A stretch of 64,000 bases of DNA, taken from Streptomyces sp. NBC_00224 (GTDB taxonomy: Bacteria; Actinomycetota; Actinomycetes; Streptomycetales; Streptomycetaceae). Below, piece after piece: positions 27,210 to 39,770 of the stretch. Numbering within the stretch: position 1 is the stretch's first letter; every line of letters begins with the position of its first letter. The stretch lies in assembly GCF_041435195.1 (NCBI RefSeq), contig NZ_CP108106.1:186001-250000 (forward strand), written 5' to 3'. The notes under the pieces were generated by a model. The model saw nothing but the letters and a program-made list of their open reading frames with translations, made no database searches and had not been told where the DNA came from. Position numbers and translations under genes: made by a program.

Positions 27210-27998
27210 TCACGTGCTGTTCTTCTGCTGCTTGGCCCTGGTCTGAGCCAGCCGGTAAGACTCGGTGCCGGTCTCGATGATCGCCCCGTTGAAGGTGAGC
27301 CGGTCGACGATGGCTGCGCAGAGCCTCGGATCGGTGAACGTCCTCGTCCAGCCACCGAACGATTCGTTCGAGGCGATGGCGACGCTGCTCTTTTCCTCAC
27401 GCTCAGTCAGAACCTGGAAGAGCATCTCAGCTCCGCGGCGGTCGAGCTCGAGATACCCCAGCTCATCGATGCAGAGCAGGTCAACACGCCCGTAGCGGGC
27501 AATCGTCTTGGTCAGCTGCTTCTCGTCGGCGGCCTCCACCAGTTCATTCACCAGCTTCGCAGCCAATGCGTATCGGACTCGGTAGCCGGCCATGGCGGCA
27601 GCGGCACCGAGGCCGATCAGCAGGTGAGACTTGCCAGTTCCGGAGTCACCGATCAGGCACAGAGGCTCGCCCTTCTTGACCCATTCGCAGGTGGCGAGGT
27701 TATTGATCAGTGCGGGGGTGACGTTGGGGTTGGCGTTGTAGTCGAAGTCCGACAGCCATTTCTGGCGGAGAAACCCCGCCGTGCGAATACGCCGTTCCGA
27801 TCGGCGGCGGTCACGGTCTTCGCACTCGGCCATGAGCAACTCGGCGAGGAAGCACCGGTAGGACAGGTGCTCGCGTTCGGCGCGGGCGACTGTGTCGGAG
27901 AACTGAGCCCGCATGGTCGGCAGCCGCAGCACGCGGCAGGCGGTGTCGATCGCGGCATCCGAGGCGGGTTCGGTCAGGGTGTGATGTGGGCCGGTCAT
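27210..27998 (-). CDS. istB: IS21-family helper ATPase IstB
   Basis: A 262-residue AAA+ ATPase with Walker A GDSGTGKSHL (117-126) and Walker B LLCIDELGYL (174-183), plus the arginine-bearing segment IVDRLTFNGAIIETG. IstB assists IstA in target choice for IS21 transposition. The ATG overlaps the istA stop as ATGA, the usual IS21 coupling. All motifs appear intact, but its transposase partner is only a remnant, so the protein is an orphan. Confidence 0.92.
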   Translation of the reverse strand: MTGPHHTLTEPASDAAIDTACRVLRLPTMRAQFSDTVARAEREHLSYRCFLAELLMAECEDRDRRRSERRIRTAGFLRQKWLSDFDYNANPNVTPALINNLATCEWVKKGEPLCLIGDSGTGKSHLLIGLGAAAAMAGYRVRYALAAKLVNELVEAADEKQLTKTIARYGRVDLLCIDELGYLELDRRGAEMLFQVLTEREEKSSVAIASNESFGGWTRTFTDPRLCAAIVDRLTFNGAIIETGTESYRLAQTRAKQQKNST

Positions 27999-28201
27999 GG
28001 CGATTCCTTCCTCGAACGGTTCAGTAGCTGGTCCCAGTTGCCCAGCACAGGCAACTGCCGACTGTCGACGGGTAAGCGGGCGGCCCGGCGCAAGGTCAGG
28101 CTGGTGACCTGCAGGTCCGTCGGCTCCGGCGGGACAGGGGCTCGTGCCCGGGGCGCAACTCCCGCTCCGACGAATGCGAGCCTTCGCGTGCGCTGTGCCA
28201 T
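27995..28201 (-). pseudogene. istA: C-terminal remnant of IS21 transposase IstA
   Basis: A reading of about 68 residues ends NWDQLLNRSRKESP, with its stop overlapping the istB start as ATGA, exactly where istA should end. The sequence upstream does not continue as IstA: the integrase core with its DDE residues is absent. Identity rests mainly on position. Confidence 0.55.
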
Positions 28202-28240
28202 CCAGACCTCGTGGACGATCGATGCGACGCTTCGTAGAGG

Positions 28241-28701
28241 TCCTGTTCAAGAATCACGACAGCAATCCTCGCCAGAGCCACCGCTGTCCGCACCACGATC
28301 CCGACATCGACGCAGATCACAGCGACTGAGACTCCGCGCGTGATGTCGCGTGGCGACAGCGTCCCTGAGCTTGGAGTCTTGCCAGCCGTCAGGCGACATG
28401 ACGCCGGGATCATCTGTAATGCGCGAGTGGATAACCAGGCTTGTCCGCGGACAACCCCGCTGCGTGGCCGTGGACTCGGGCACACGGAGTCTTCCTGGCC
28501 ACGGTCAGACGCGTGTTGCTCGGCAGCGCCGCATGACCAAGCGAGCCTCCGTCCACGCCGCGGTCTTGGCCTTCATCGCGGTCCCGTCTCGTGATCTCCC
28601 TCTCACGGGTGATGATTTGTCACAGCCAGGCAACTGCGGGCGTGATGTGGCTATGTGGCTGGGATGCCCCCGTTCTCATTGGAGCGCGCTTTGGGGGCGA
28701 T
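28241..28701. other. Intergenic region
   Basis: This stretch of about 460 bases lies between the IS21 remnant and a plus-strand membrane protein, whose promoter it should contain. No gene recognised. Confidence 0.35.
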
Positions 28702-29217
28702 ATGGCACTTCAGGATGGTGTGGACGGTGCGGAGTCGAGATCGCGGAGGCGTCGTCGTTGGCCGTGGATCACGGGCGGCATCGTCGTCGGGTTGATCGTC
28801 ATCGGTACGGTGACAGGCGGCGGGAAGAAGGACGGCGACGCGAAGAACCCCACGCCGTCGTCGGCTGCAGGAGAGCCGTCCAAGTCGGCCGACTCGTCGA
28901 AGTCGGTGTCCGCGGCCAAGCCGAAGGCGAAGCCGGTCGCGGAGACGGTGCTCTCGGAGTCGGGCAGCGGCATCAAGTCGACCGCGAAGTTCAAGGTCGA
29001 CGGGGACTGGGACCTGCGCTACTCCTACGACTGCTCGGCGTTTGGGATGCAGGGCAACTTCATCGTCCAGGAGGGCGGTAATCCTCTGGGGGCGATCTAC
29101 CTCAATGAGCTCGGCAAGTCGGGGGCCGACGTAACGCATCTGCATGATGGCGGGACACGCTTCCTGGAAATCAACTCCACCTGCTCGTGGAAGATCAGCG
29201 TGATCGACGTGCCGTGA
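28702..29217 (+). CDS. Membrane-anchored extracellular hypothetical protein
   Basis: A 171-residue protein: a short Arg-rich cytoplasmic start (SRSRRRRRW), one membrane helix (WITGGIVVGLIVIGTVTGGG, about 19-38), a Ser/Lys/Ala-rich linker, and an extracellular beta domain (about 85-171) with two cysteines in YDCSAF and NSTCSWK. The domain resembles small beta-sandwich modules found in many Streptomyces membrane proteins. ATG at 28702 has GGGGGCGAT upstream. A strong terminator follows directly. No enzymatic motif. Confidence 0.75.
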   Translation: MALQDGVDGAESRSRRRRRWPWITGGIVVGLIVIGTVTGGGKKDGDAKNPTPSSAAGEPSKSADSSKSVSAAKPKAKPVAETVLSESGSGIKSTAKFKVDGDWDLRYSYDCSAFGMQGNFIVQEGGNPLGAIYLNELGKSGADVTHLHDGGTRFLEINSTCSWKISVIDVP

Positions 29218-29237
29218 CTGCGGCCCGGACATAGCGA

Positions 29238-29269
29238 AGTGCCCCGGCCCCCATGGGGGCCGGGGCACT
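29238..29269. terminator. Perfect 16-bp hairpin
   Basis: A 32-bp uninterrupted palindrome with arms AGTGCCCCGGCCCCCA and its exact complement, about 20 bases after the stop of the membrane protein gene. In RNA the central bases would open into a small loop. Confidence 0.8.
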
Positions 29270-29485
29270 GTCGCGTTTCTACGGCAGCTGTCCTGCGGCC
29301 GGCGGATGCGACGCCATAGCCGTACGGGCCGGGAACACTCCTGTCGGGACGACCGCACCCGGGCCGGGCGAGTGCACGTCACACTCCCGCGTCTCCCGCG
29401 TTATGCTCGGCTCCGCCCACGTCAGGGTTGAGAGGGCAGGCGGCGAGCTCCGCCCAAAGACCTTGCCGACGAGTGAGCACTGTGC

Positions 29486-30268
29486 ATGGTGATGTTGCTG
29501 GTCACGGGTCTGGTGTGCACGGGGTTCGGGATGCTCGTACTGGTCGTGGGTAGACGACTTCGGCGAGGATCGTTGACCACCGGGGCCCTTCGTGATCACC
29601 GGGGCCCTTCGCGGTTCGCTCTCGGGGCGGGAATCGGAGTCGGCATCGGCATCGGCTTCACGATGTGGCTGCACACCCCGGCCGATTCGCTCCGCTCCCC
29701 GACACCCGGCGCCGTGCTGCGCGGCGACAGGATAGTCAGCTCCATGCGATTACTGATCGAATCATTCGGATCAGGACTCCTCACCGGAGTCCTGGTCGGA
29801 CGCCCCGGCTTCGGTCTCACCTTCGGTGTCCCGACCGCCCTAGCCTTCGGCTTCGGAGGCGGCTTCACCATCGGGCTCATCAACCGCTTCACGCACAGCT
29901 TCCGTACGCCCGGACACGTAGGAAACACCAGTGGCTGGTTCTTCGTCACCTGCGCCTGGTTCGCCTTGCGCGGCCAACTCCCCTGGCGCCTGATGCAGTT
30001 CCTCGACGACGCGCACCGCAGAGGAGCCCTGCGCCAGGCGGGCGCGGTGTACCAGTTCCGCCACACCCACCTACAGGACCGGCTGGCCGATCCTGCACCC
30101 CCTGCCGCTGCCCTCAATCCGCTGCCGGGCACCGTTGAGCGATGCCCTGCGAGCGGCAGGCGCCTCCGCGCCCTACGCGTCCACCGTGAGGGCGCCCACC
30201 AGGCCGAAGTCGGTGATCGTCTTGTCGAGCTACTCAACCGCCGTGTGCGCTTGGGAGGTTCGCGGTGA
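29486..30268 (+). pseudogene. C-terminal transmembrane part of a NACHT NTPase
   Basis: The reading carries several hydrophobic segments (MVMLLVTGLVCTGFGMLVLV, GAGIGVGIGIGFTMWL, LTGVLVGRPGFGLTFGV) and then AWFALRGQLPWRLMQFLDDA and GAVYQFRHTHLQDRLA. That is the diagnostic end of the large NACHT/helix-turn-helix NTPases of Streptomyces. The NTPase domain and everything N-terminal are missing. After about 30110 the frame runs through unrelated sequence to a chance stop. An ATG and coding frame remain, so a membrane peptide could still be made, but not a working NTPase. Confidence 0.65.
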
Positions 30269-30314
30269 TCCAGGTCCAGGGCGGTGCGGCCTCGCGTCGA
30301 TGGTCGGCGACTCC

Positions 30315-31520
30315 TCACTCTCCCCCGTCGGCGGAATGGAGCTGGAAGTCGACAACGACGCAGCCAACCTGTCCGTCATCGGTGCGGCCGATCCAGACGG
30401 GATAGGCCCCGTCGCCCCGGCCGGCACGAAAGGCGATGAGGTTCGGTTCGAGCTCCGTGCTGGGCAGTTCGACGGTGAAATGGCTGTCGAGGGGTATGAA
30501 CAGGTCCTCGTCCAGCTGGTCTTCTGTCACGGTCCGAGTGGCATCCATGAAAGCCGCTGTGCCGGTATCCACGCCAACCCCGTAGAACTGGCCCTCGCCG
30601 AGCAGCCCCAGGTCCTCGTCGGGCAGAAGGGCCAATTCCCACTCACGAGGCGGCATGTCCAGGAATTTCACCCTGGCAGCGGCGACACCGGCCCCGCGTG
30701 TCGTGCGCAAAAGCGACAGCATGACCGGGAACTCGCCCAGTGGCACAGCGACGGTCCGCGGGGTCTCTCCGATCCAGCCGGGGTCCGAGACCACCAGCTG
30801 CCCTGACGTGATCCGCAGCCGCCCGGCACCAACAGGCTCGACGACGGCCGGCCCCTCCGGGGTCTCGCATGCGCCCGGACTGAACAGCTGCTCGATCCCG
30901 GTAGCGCGCAGCGGTCCCGATCCTTCGTCCACCGACACGTCGCACAGGACTACGGTCGTGGCGGGCTCGTGGTTCTGCTGGGCGAGGAACGGCACGAACA
31001 CCTGCCAGTCGCCGAATTCCGGTACGGGGCACAGGAAGCTTTCGACGGACGCCCGGAACTGCCGCACGGAATCGCTCGACGGGCCGGATGTTCGGGCGTG
31101 CAGCGGCTCCGTCGACGCTCCCCTGGGCTCGGCGAACTCGGACCTCACCTCCACCTGCCCGTCGGCCGAGACGGTCGTGGTCTCCTGGACATCCCACTTC
31201 CAGGACGAGTGCTCCTGCTCGCTGGAGAACTGCCATCGGGTGTTCTGGTGAGCCAACAACATCCCCGTACTGTGCGGCTTGAGGTCGATCATCTGCATGC
31301 GCCAGGACCTGTCGTCGAACAGATACACACGCCACATCCGGCCCGGCCAGTATTCGACCAGCGCCAGCGGCCGCTCCCGCGCGGACAGCAGAACCGCGTA
31401 GTCCATCCCGGCAGCGTGTCTGCGCGCCGCGACCGCGCGCGACATCGGGTCCGGATGGGTCATCCTCTGCTGGGAACCCCACATGTTGCCGTACGACACA
31501 TCAAGACTGTCGAAGATCAC
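30315..31520 (-). CDS. DUF4241 domain protein
   Basis: A 401-residue soluble protein whose C-terminus (DGAYPVWIGRTDDGQVGCVV then DFQLH) is the DUF4241 signature, preceded by the family-like PLGEFPVMLSLLRT and VKFLDMPPREWELALLPDED segments. The N-terminal half (about 40-190) is a separate domain with many Trp residues (MWRVYLFDDRSWRMQMIDLK). No catalytic motif is known for DUF4241. The GTG start at 31520 follows GGGGGAG; the extra 64 residues of the longer frame are cysteine- and proline-rich and not convincing. Function unknown. Confidence 0.8.
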   Translation of the reverse strand: MIFDSLDVSYGNMWGSQQRMTHPDPMSRAVAARRHAAGMDYAVLLSARERPLALVEYWPGRMWRVYLFDDRSWRMQMIDLKPHSTGMLLAHQNTRWQFSSEQEHSSWKWDVQETTTVSADGQVEVRSEFAEPRGASTEPLHARTSGPSSDSVRQFRASVESFLCPVPEFGDWQVFVPFLAQQNHEPATTVVLCDVSVDEGSGPLRATGIEQLFSPGACETPEGPAVVEPVGAGRLRITSGQLVVSDPGWIGETPRTVAVPLGEFPVMLSLLRTTRGAGVAAARVKFLDMPPREWELALLPDEDLGLLGEGQFYGVGVDTGTAAFMDATRTVTEDQLDEDLFIPLDSHFTVELPSTELEPNLIAFRAGRGDGAYPVWIGRTDDGQVGCVVVDFQLHSADGGE

Positions 31521-31862
31521 AGCCGCGCATCTCCCCCGTAGTGCTAGGCCCCCCCGGGCAGTGGCGCGCGGCGAGTGCCCCTGCCGTATCACCCCGCCGT
31601 TCCAGGGCTTCGTTGTGCAGCCAGTCTGCCACTGAGGTGTGACACACAGGATTACGGGAGGCCAGCAACCTGGGGCTACCGACCAAACGGGCCGACCCAG
31701 GTGACGACACACAGCCGGGTCGGGCCGTCGGCGATGGGTGGTTGGTCTGGAAGGGGCCCCTGTTCATCTGGCAGAGCCTAGAAGCCGGGGTGTTCCGCCC
31801 GCCATCCGGCGATCGTCGGGTGCATCCCCGCCAGATGGCGGGGCCCGGAGCCGGGCACAGCG

Positions 31863-31908
31863 GAACGCCGCCCTCCAACCGTGAGCACCGGTCAGGAGGG
31901 CGGCGTTC
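31863..31908. terminator. Perfect 14-bp hairpin
   Basis: GAACGCCGCCCTCC at 31863-31876 pairs exactly with 31895-31908. It lies some 60 bases beyond the stop of the GH74 gene on the minus strand and is its likely terminator. Confidence 0.7.
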
Positions 31909-31965
31909 TACCGCTGAGAGCGCATCGGCTCATGCGTCACATGTGCGTCCGCTCCGGCGTTGGCG

Positions 31966-34586
31966 TCAGGACGGGTCGCCGTACTGGAGGCCGCGTCCGT
32001 TGGTGCCGACGTATACGCGGCCGAAGGTGTCGGGGTCGCCGGTGACCACGCCGACGCCGCCGATGCTGCCCCACTGGTGGGAGTCGTCGTTGACGCGGAG
32101 CCAGGTGGCGCCCTTGTCGGTGGAGCGGAAGACCCCGGTCACGTCCTTGACCGTGCCGATCAGGTACAGGGCCTGGTAGGAGGTGCCGGGTGCGGCCTTG
32201 CCGAAGCCGAGGGCGGAGGCGGACCTCACCGTGGTGAGCGTGGTGAACGTGCGGCCGCCGTCGGTGGAGTGCAGCAGCCCCTGGCCGCTGTCGGTGATCC
32301 ACAGGTCCCCCGCGACGCCGGGGACGGCCGTGAGCCGGCCATCGGCGGGCAGCTTTGCAGCCCGGGCGGTGAACGTCGCTCCGCCGTCCGTGCTGGCGTA
32401 GAGCGTGCCGCCGGCCAGCGAGTAGAACGTTCTGGCCGAGGAGCGGTCGGCGACGACCACCGAGTCGGTGCCCAGCCCCACTACCTTCGACCAGCTCGCC
32501 CCCTTGTCGGTGGAGCGGTACGGAACCTGGCCGGCCTCGGTCCAGACAATGGAGGAGCCGTCGGCCGCGAGCGCGACACACCCGTCCTGGGCACCGGCCA
32601 CCGGCTCTGCCCTGAAGCCGTTCCAGCTGATGCCACCGTCGGTGGAGTAGGCGCCGTCCTGCGCGCCGCCATGGCCGACCCGGACCATCACCGAGGGGTT
32701 GGACTGGGCGAAATCGATATCGGTGCTGTTGGTCATCATCGGGTTGTTCAGCCGCCCGGCGGGCACCTTGGTCAGGTCGTCGTGGCGGAAGCCGCCCTGG
32801 TCGCCCATGGCGGTGATGACCGTGGCACCGCCAGGCGGGGCGATCGCCTCCATCAGCGCCGTCTCCTCAAGTCCCCGCGCCCCCACGGTCCAGTGGCTGG
32901 TGCCGCCGCTGTCGGTGGCGTTGGCGTCCTTGCTGCGCCAGATGCCGTTGCCGGTGCCGTACAGCGCGTGCCCGGAGTCGAAGGGGTCGATGGCCAAGGC
33001 GGTCATCCAGTGCCCGGTGTGGGTGCCGACGTACGGAGCGGCCGAGGCGTCGCGCACCGATTTCGCGGCCTGTGCCGTCCATGTCGAGCCGCCGTCCGTG
33101 CTGCGGTAGATCTCGTCCTCGGGCCACCAGCGGTCGAGGGTGGTGACCATCACCGTGGACGGCTTGCGCGGGTCGACGGCCAGGCCGGAGAACCCGTAGC
33201 CACCGCTGGACGGGGAGACGTTCTTCCACACTCCACCGGCTGGTGTGTACTTCCACACCGAGCCCCCCGTCACGCCGTTGGGTCCGAGGGCGTCGGTGTA
33301 CGTCAGGTACAGCGAACCGTCACCGGAGAGCACGCCGTGCTGCGGCAGTTGGCCGGTGGGCTGCCGGGACACTGCCTGCCAGGTGCTGCCGTCGTCGGTG
33401 GAGCGGTACAGGGAGGTCGACCGGTCGGCGACGCCGACGTAGACCGTGTGGCTGCCGGCCGGGCCGTACGTCACGAAGGAGATGCCCGCGCCGCTGCTCG
33501 CCCCGTCCTTGACGGGGAACGAGGAGACCTGCCGCCAAGAGACACCGCTGTCCGTGCTGCGCCACAGGCCGTTCTTACGGGTACCCAGCAGCAGAGTGCG
33601 GTGGTCCGAGGGGGCGATCACGAGCCGTTCGCCCGCCCCGCGTCCTCGTTGCCGCCCAGTTTGAACGGCAGATCGGTGCGCTGGAAGGTGCGTCCCCGGT
33701 CGGTGGACCGCAGGATAGCGCCGTTGCCGCCCCAGCTGTTGGTGTAGGTGCCCGCAGCGAGGTAGAGCCGGTCGGGCTCGACGGGGTCGGTGGCCAACGC
33801 GTCTATGCCCAGCAGGTTCCAGTCCTTCTCGCCGAGCCAGTCGGTGAGCGGGATCCACTGCTCGGCCGCGGCGTCCCAGCGGTAGGCGCCGCCCATGTCG
33901 GTGCGCGCGTACAGCAGGCCCTTCTCCCGTGGGTTGAACACCAGCCCGGTGACATAACCGCCGCCCACCACCTGGGCGTTCTTCCACACATACGAGCCCG
34001 CGGACGGCTGGGGACCGGTCACCTTCACCAGTCTCCACTGCTGGTTGGTGCTGCCCCTGCCGGGATACTGGACGATCGCCGCGCCCTGCGCCGTGGAGCC
34101 TCCGGAGACGTCCAGGACCTGGCCGCTCCTGCGGGAGGTGAAGGTGACGGCGCCGGAGCCGCTCACGTCCTCGATCCGCCACTGCTGGGAGGCGGAAGAG
34201 CTGTCGGTCTGCTGCTCGGCGGCAGCCGACTGGGCCCTCGAGCCACCGGCTATGCCCAGTACCTTGCCGCTGTTGCGGTTGACGAGCGTGTAGTAGCCGT
34301 CCCCGGTGGCCCTCAGTCTCCACTGCTGGTTGACGGTGCTCTGGTCGGTCCACTGCTGAATGCGGGTGCCGTCGGCCGTGGAGAAGGCGTTGACGTCCAC
34401 CGCCTTGCCGCTGCGCACGGAGACCAGCCGGTAGTAAGCACTGGCGTCGACCGTCGCGGCCTGCGAGTCCTCCTGCGTGAGCAGGAGATACGGGATGCCC
34501 GCCGCGGGTACTCCGAGCAGCAGAGCGGTGGCGCTCCAGCGACGGCGGTGACGCCCGCGGCGCCCGCCGTTCGTGCGGTTGTTCAT
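31966..34586 (-). pseudogene. GH74 xyloglucanase with N-terminal ricin-type module, one frameshift
   Basis: The N-terminal reading (34586 to 33618) has a signal peptide (ATALLLGVPAAGIPYLLLTQ), a ricin-like carbohydrate-binding trefoil with three QQWR motifs, and the start of the GH74 beta-propeller (GGGYVTGLVFNPREKGLLYA, then RTDMGGAYRWD). Near 33630-33650 the frame shifts by one base and continues to 31966 with RSTDGGSTW-type propeller motifs through to GTNGRGLQYGDPS. Both halves show coding composition and together make a full-length GH74 enzyme, which cleaves xyloglucan backbones outside the cell. The frameshift is either a real mutation or a sequencing error. The gene lies 41 bases after the xylanase stop and has AAGGAG before its ATG, so the two form an operon. 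Confidence 0.85.
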
Positions 34587-34627
34587 AGGGGGGTGTTCTC
34601 CTTGTGTGTCACCGTGGATCGGGCAGG

Positions 34628-37099
<2,472 letters not shown>

Positions 37100-37194
37100 T
37101 CAACGGGTAAGTCGGGGTCCCTCCACCGCCGACCCGCCCAAGCGAGCGGCGGGAAGAACACCCCACACAAGGGGAGGCTGGCGAACGCGCGGTC

Positions 37195-37264
37195 CCGTAA
37201 CGGAAAAGTGGCGCCGCCCGGCGGATTGCCCGGTGATGCATCTCGCAGGAAGAAAGCGTTACGC
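37195..37264. promoter_or_regulatory. Paired palindromes upstream of the xylanase gene
   Basis: CCGTAACGG (37195-37203) and GCGTTACGC (37256-37264) are 9-bp palindromes sharing the core CGT(A/T)ACG, with centres 61 bp apart, about six helical turns. They lie between the sigma-factor gene and the xylanase ATG. They could be operators or parts of ECF promoters; no known consensus was matched. Confidence 0.4.
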
Positions 37265-37390
37265 GAGGCCCCGCGATCTGGTCGTCCCGGCGGGAAGGGC
37301 ATGCCTCGTTCTGGGGTGCCTACAGGTGGCGGTCGCGGCAGCGCGGCCGTCGTCCCGCCTGCCCGTGCCGTCCGCTCAAGGAGCGGTTCC

Positions 37391-38986
37391 TCAGGCCCAG
37401 GCCCTGCGCACGACGAACGAGGCCTGTCCGGCGAAGGCGCGGGTGCCGTCGGAGCCGTCGAGCCAGATACCGCCGTCGCGCCGACGCAGGACCGACCCGG
37501 GGTAGTTGTGGGCGTGCAGGGTCACCGACCCGGCGACCGCCCCGGGGCTCGCGCAGAAAGTGGCGTCCTCGCGGAACAGGGCGCTGCCGTCGCTGCTGCT
37601 CAGCCGCAGCCTCAGTTCACGATGGCGCAGATAACGGCCGTCGGCGGCGCGGAAGGTGACGCACCGGGCGTCAGCCAGGCCCCTGATCACCGTAAAGGTG
37701 ACCCGCCGCCGTGTCTGGGCGTCGCTGGACGCGGAGACCCGGCCGAGCGTCGCGAAGTCGCCGGAGTACGCGACGTACCGGCCGGGGGCGTCCGCGGACT
37801 CCAGCGACTGGGCGCCCAGCGGAACCGTACCGATCGAGGACGCACTCGCCGCCGGGGACGGACCGGCCGAGGGGGTGGTGCGCGACGGGCTCGGCGCGGC
37901 GGAGCGCGAGGGGGTCGGCGCCGACTGGCCGAGCGCGGGCTTGCTGGCCCGGGGCTCGCCGGCTGTGGGAGCGGCGCTGACCCCGGGCGCCCGATGCGTA
38001 GGCTCGGGCCAGGCCACGTAGACGGCGGTCCCGGTGACGAGCACCGCGCCGGTGGCGACGGCGAGCAGCGGATGCGCGGTCAGCGCGGAGAGTTTGCCCA
38101 CCAGCGAACCGTGCAGACCGCCTCCCCCCGCCGCCGTGCCGAAGGCGACAGGGGTGGCGGCCACTTGGGCGCCGCCCACGGCCGTACCCGACAGCAGCCC
38201 CTTGGCGGCCAGCGCGGCGACGAGCCCGGCCGGGACCGCCAGCGGCGCGAGGCCGAAGAGCAGGAGTTCGGCCGGGACGCGCGTCGCCGTCGTCGCCCCG
38301 CACAGGGCGCATCCGCGCGTGTGCCGCGCGATCCGCTTGCGCCACACCGAGGTACGCGCGCCGTCCCACCCGGCGGCGGTCTCGCCCAGCCCCGGGCAGC
38401 GCGGGTCGGCCTCCAGCGCGGCGACGATGGTCCTGCTCAACTCCAGCTGCTCGCGCATGCGTTGTAGACGCACGCCGACATGGGCGGCCGAGAGCCCCGT
38501 CGCGGCGGCGATGTCGTCACGGCTCAGCAGGCCGGCGCGTTCCTGCCACCACAGCGACAGCAGCACCCGATGGTCCGTATCGAGCCACCGGGTGGCCTCG
38601 ACGACCTGCCGGCGCTCGTCGGACATCCGCAGACGCAGGATCGTCATGTCCTCGGGTTCGGCGCCCGCGTCCGGTATCTCGCGTGCCTCGTCGATGACCG
38701 TGGTCCGTCCGGCGAAGGCGCGTTGCCGGTGGCGGTGGGTGCTGATCTGCCGGATCGTGATCGACACCAGCCAGGACCGGAAGCTCTCCGGGGCGCGCAG
38801 GGCGGGCAGGTCACGCATCGCGCGCAGCAGGGTTTCCTGGACGACGTCGTCGACATCCGCATGGCCGCTCAGCGCTCGCCCGACGATGTTGTAGAGCAAC
38901 GGCAGGTACGCGGCGATGAGTTCCTCGCGCGCACGGTCGTCGCCGGCCTGCGCCTCGACGACGAGCCCCGTGTGGTCCGCGTCCAT
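37391..38986 (-). CDS. ECF sigma factor fused to anti-sigma-like motif, membrane helices and AbfB module
   Basis: A 531-residue protein. Residues 24-87 are sigma region 2 (DVDDVVQETLLRAMRDL), and 128-187 sigma region 4 (LLSRDDIAAATGLSAAHVGV). H222-x3-C226-x2-C229 (RHTRGCALC) has the spacing of the zinc anti-sigma motif. Hydrophobic segments follow at about 238-263 and 305-325, then a Ser/Pro linker (337-383) and a C-terminal AbfB/CBM42 beta-trefoil (about 387-531; SLESADAPGRYVAY, DATFCASPG). AbfB modules bind arabinose side chains. ATG at 38986 follows GGAAGGG. It precedes the arabinoxylan-degrading operon on the same strand, so it probably senses arabinoxylan and activates those genes. Confidence 0.9.
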   Translation of the reverse strand: MDADHTGLVVEAQAGDDRAREELIAAYLPLLYNIVGRALSGHADVDDVVQETLLRAMRDLPALRAPESFRSWLVSITIRQISTHRHRQRAFAGRTTVIDEAREIPDAGAEPEDMTILRLRMSDERRQVVEATRWLDTDHRVLLSLWWQERAGLLSRDDIAAATGLSAAHVGVRLQRMREQLELSRTIVAALEADPRCPGLGETAAGWDGARTSVWRKRIARHTRGCALCGATTATRVPAELLLFGLAPLAVPAGLVAALAAKGLLSGTAVGGAQVAATPVAFGTAAGGGGLHGSLVGKLSALTAHPLLAVATGAVLVTGTAVYVAWPEPTHRAPGVSAAPTAGEPRASKPALGQSAPTPSRSAAPSPSRTTPSAGPSPAASASSIGTVPLGAQSLESADAPGRYVAYSGDFATLGRVSASSDAQTRRRVTFTVIRGLADARCVTFRAADGRYLRHRELRLRLSSSDGSALFREDATFCASPGAVAGSVTLHAHNYPGSVLRRRDGGIWLDGSDGTRAFAGQASFVVRRAWA

Positions 38987-39770
38987 GAATCCGCCCTTCC
39001 CCACCTCCCTCGGGGGAGCGACCCGCCGAGTCCGGCGGCATACCTTAGCGTCGGCAAAGCGATACGGCCAAAGCGTGCGGCACACGCGAGGCGGCTCCCG
39101 CCCTGCGGGAAGCGCCTCCCTCAGGGCCCTCCGCCATCACCGCGCCGCCGTCCACTACCGGTCCGCCGTTGTCCTGGGGCAGCGTGCGGCAGGTGTACGC
39201 ACTGGGCGTCGGGGCGCGGGCTGGGCTGGTTCAGGTGGCGCCATGAGCACCCGCGCGGCTTTGCGTGCCTCTTTCCTGCGGCCCCGCCGAACCGACAGCT
39301 CCGAACAGGGACAAACGGCTGATCACAGGACCACTCAACGGCCCAAGGCTTGCCACTGCGGCACCAGCACCGACCAGACCTCGGCGTCGTGGCGGACGCC
39401 GCGGTAGAGGTAGGTCGCCACAACTGTGACTGAGCACCGTATCTGGCCTCTCTGGCCAAGTATCCGCTCAAATAGGCTCAGCGCGAGGAGCCACAGAAGG
39501 CCCTCGATCCACTGCGCGCTACCGCTTGCCGATTTCGCCCATCAATCGGTCGGTTCTGAGAGGTTGTTTTCTTCCGCTGTTTCATCCCGGAATGCCAGGA
39601 TGGTTCAGCTTTGGCGGGTTGCGCCAGGAGATGGCGTTTTCGTGGGTGAGGCGGCGGGCCATCAGGTCGCGAAATCCTGGGCTCGTTGATCGGGAATCTG
39701 CAACTGCCCTTCGTGCGGGTGCTCCCGAGGTGACAATGATGCGTGGTGTCGTGGCTACAGGGGGTGGCGC
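38987..39770. other. Gap without a supported gene
   Basis: The stretch of about 780 bases contains the second copy of the dispersed 86-bp repeat (39270-39355) and should hold the promoters of the sigma-factor gene and of the plus-strand membrane protein. Open frames are unrecognised. Confidence 0.4.
39270..39355 (+). repeat. Dispersed 86-bp repeat, copy B
   Basis: Matches copy A at 26805-26890 without gaps, about 80 percent by eye. The best conserved parts are the two ends: CTTTCCTGCGGCCCCG and GATCACAGGACC-N7-GCCCAAGGCTTGCCA. Confidence 0.6.

Larger units (their letters stand above)
27085..28240 (-). mobile_element. Decayed IS21-family element
   Basis: The element retains an apparently intact istB, the very end of istA and a presumed right end near 27085-27200 with repeated GCGGCTCC motifs. 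Nearly all of istA and the left end are gone, so it cannot transpose alone. The left boundary at about 28240 is only where similarity fades. Confidence 0.6.

Noticed and set aside
27210..28240. An active IS21 element
   Set aside because: istB is intact, but istA is reduced to its last residues and the left end is missing.
29239..29268. The 30-bp palindrome as a regulator site
   Set aside because: It lies directly after a stop codon and is GC-rich, so a terminator is the simpler reading.
31960..33747. A 595-codon plus-strand open frame
   Set aside because: Antisense to the GH74 propeller; its apparent repeats mirror the propeller repeats on the other strand.
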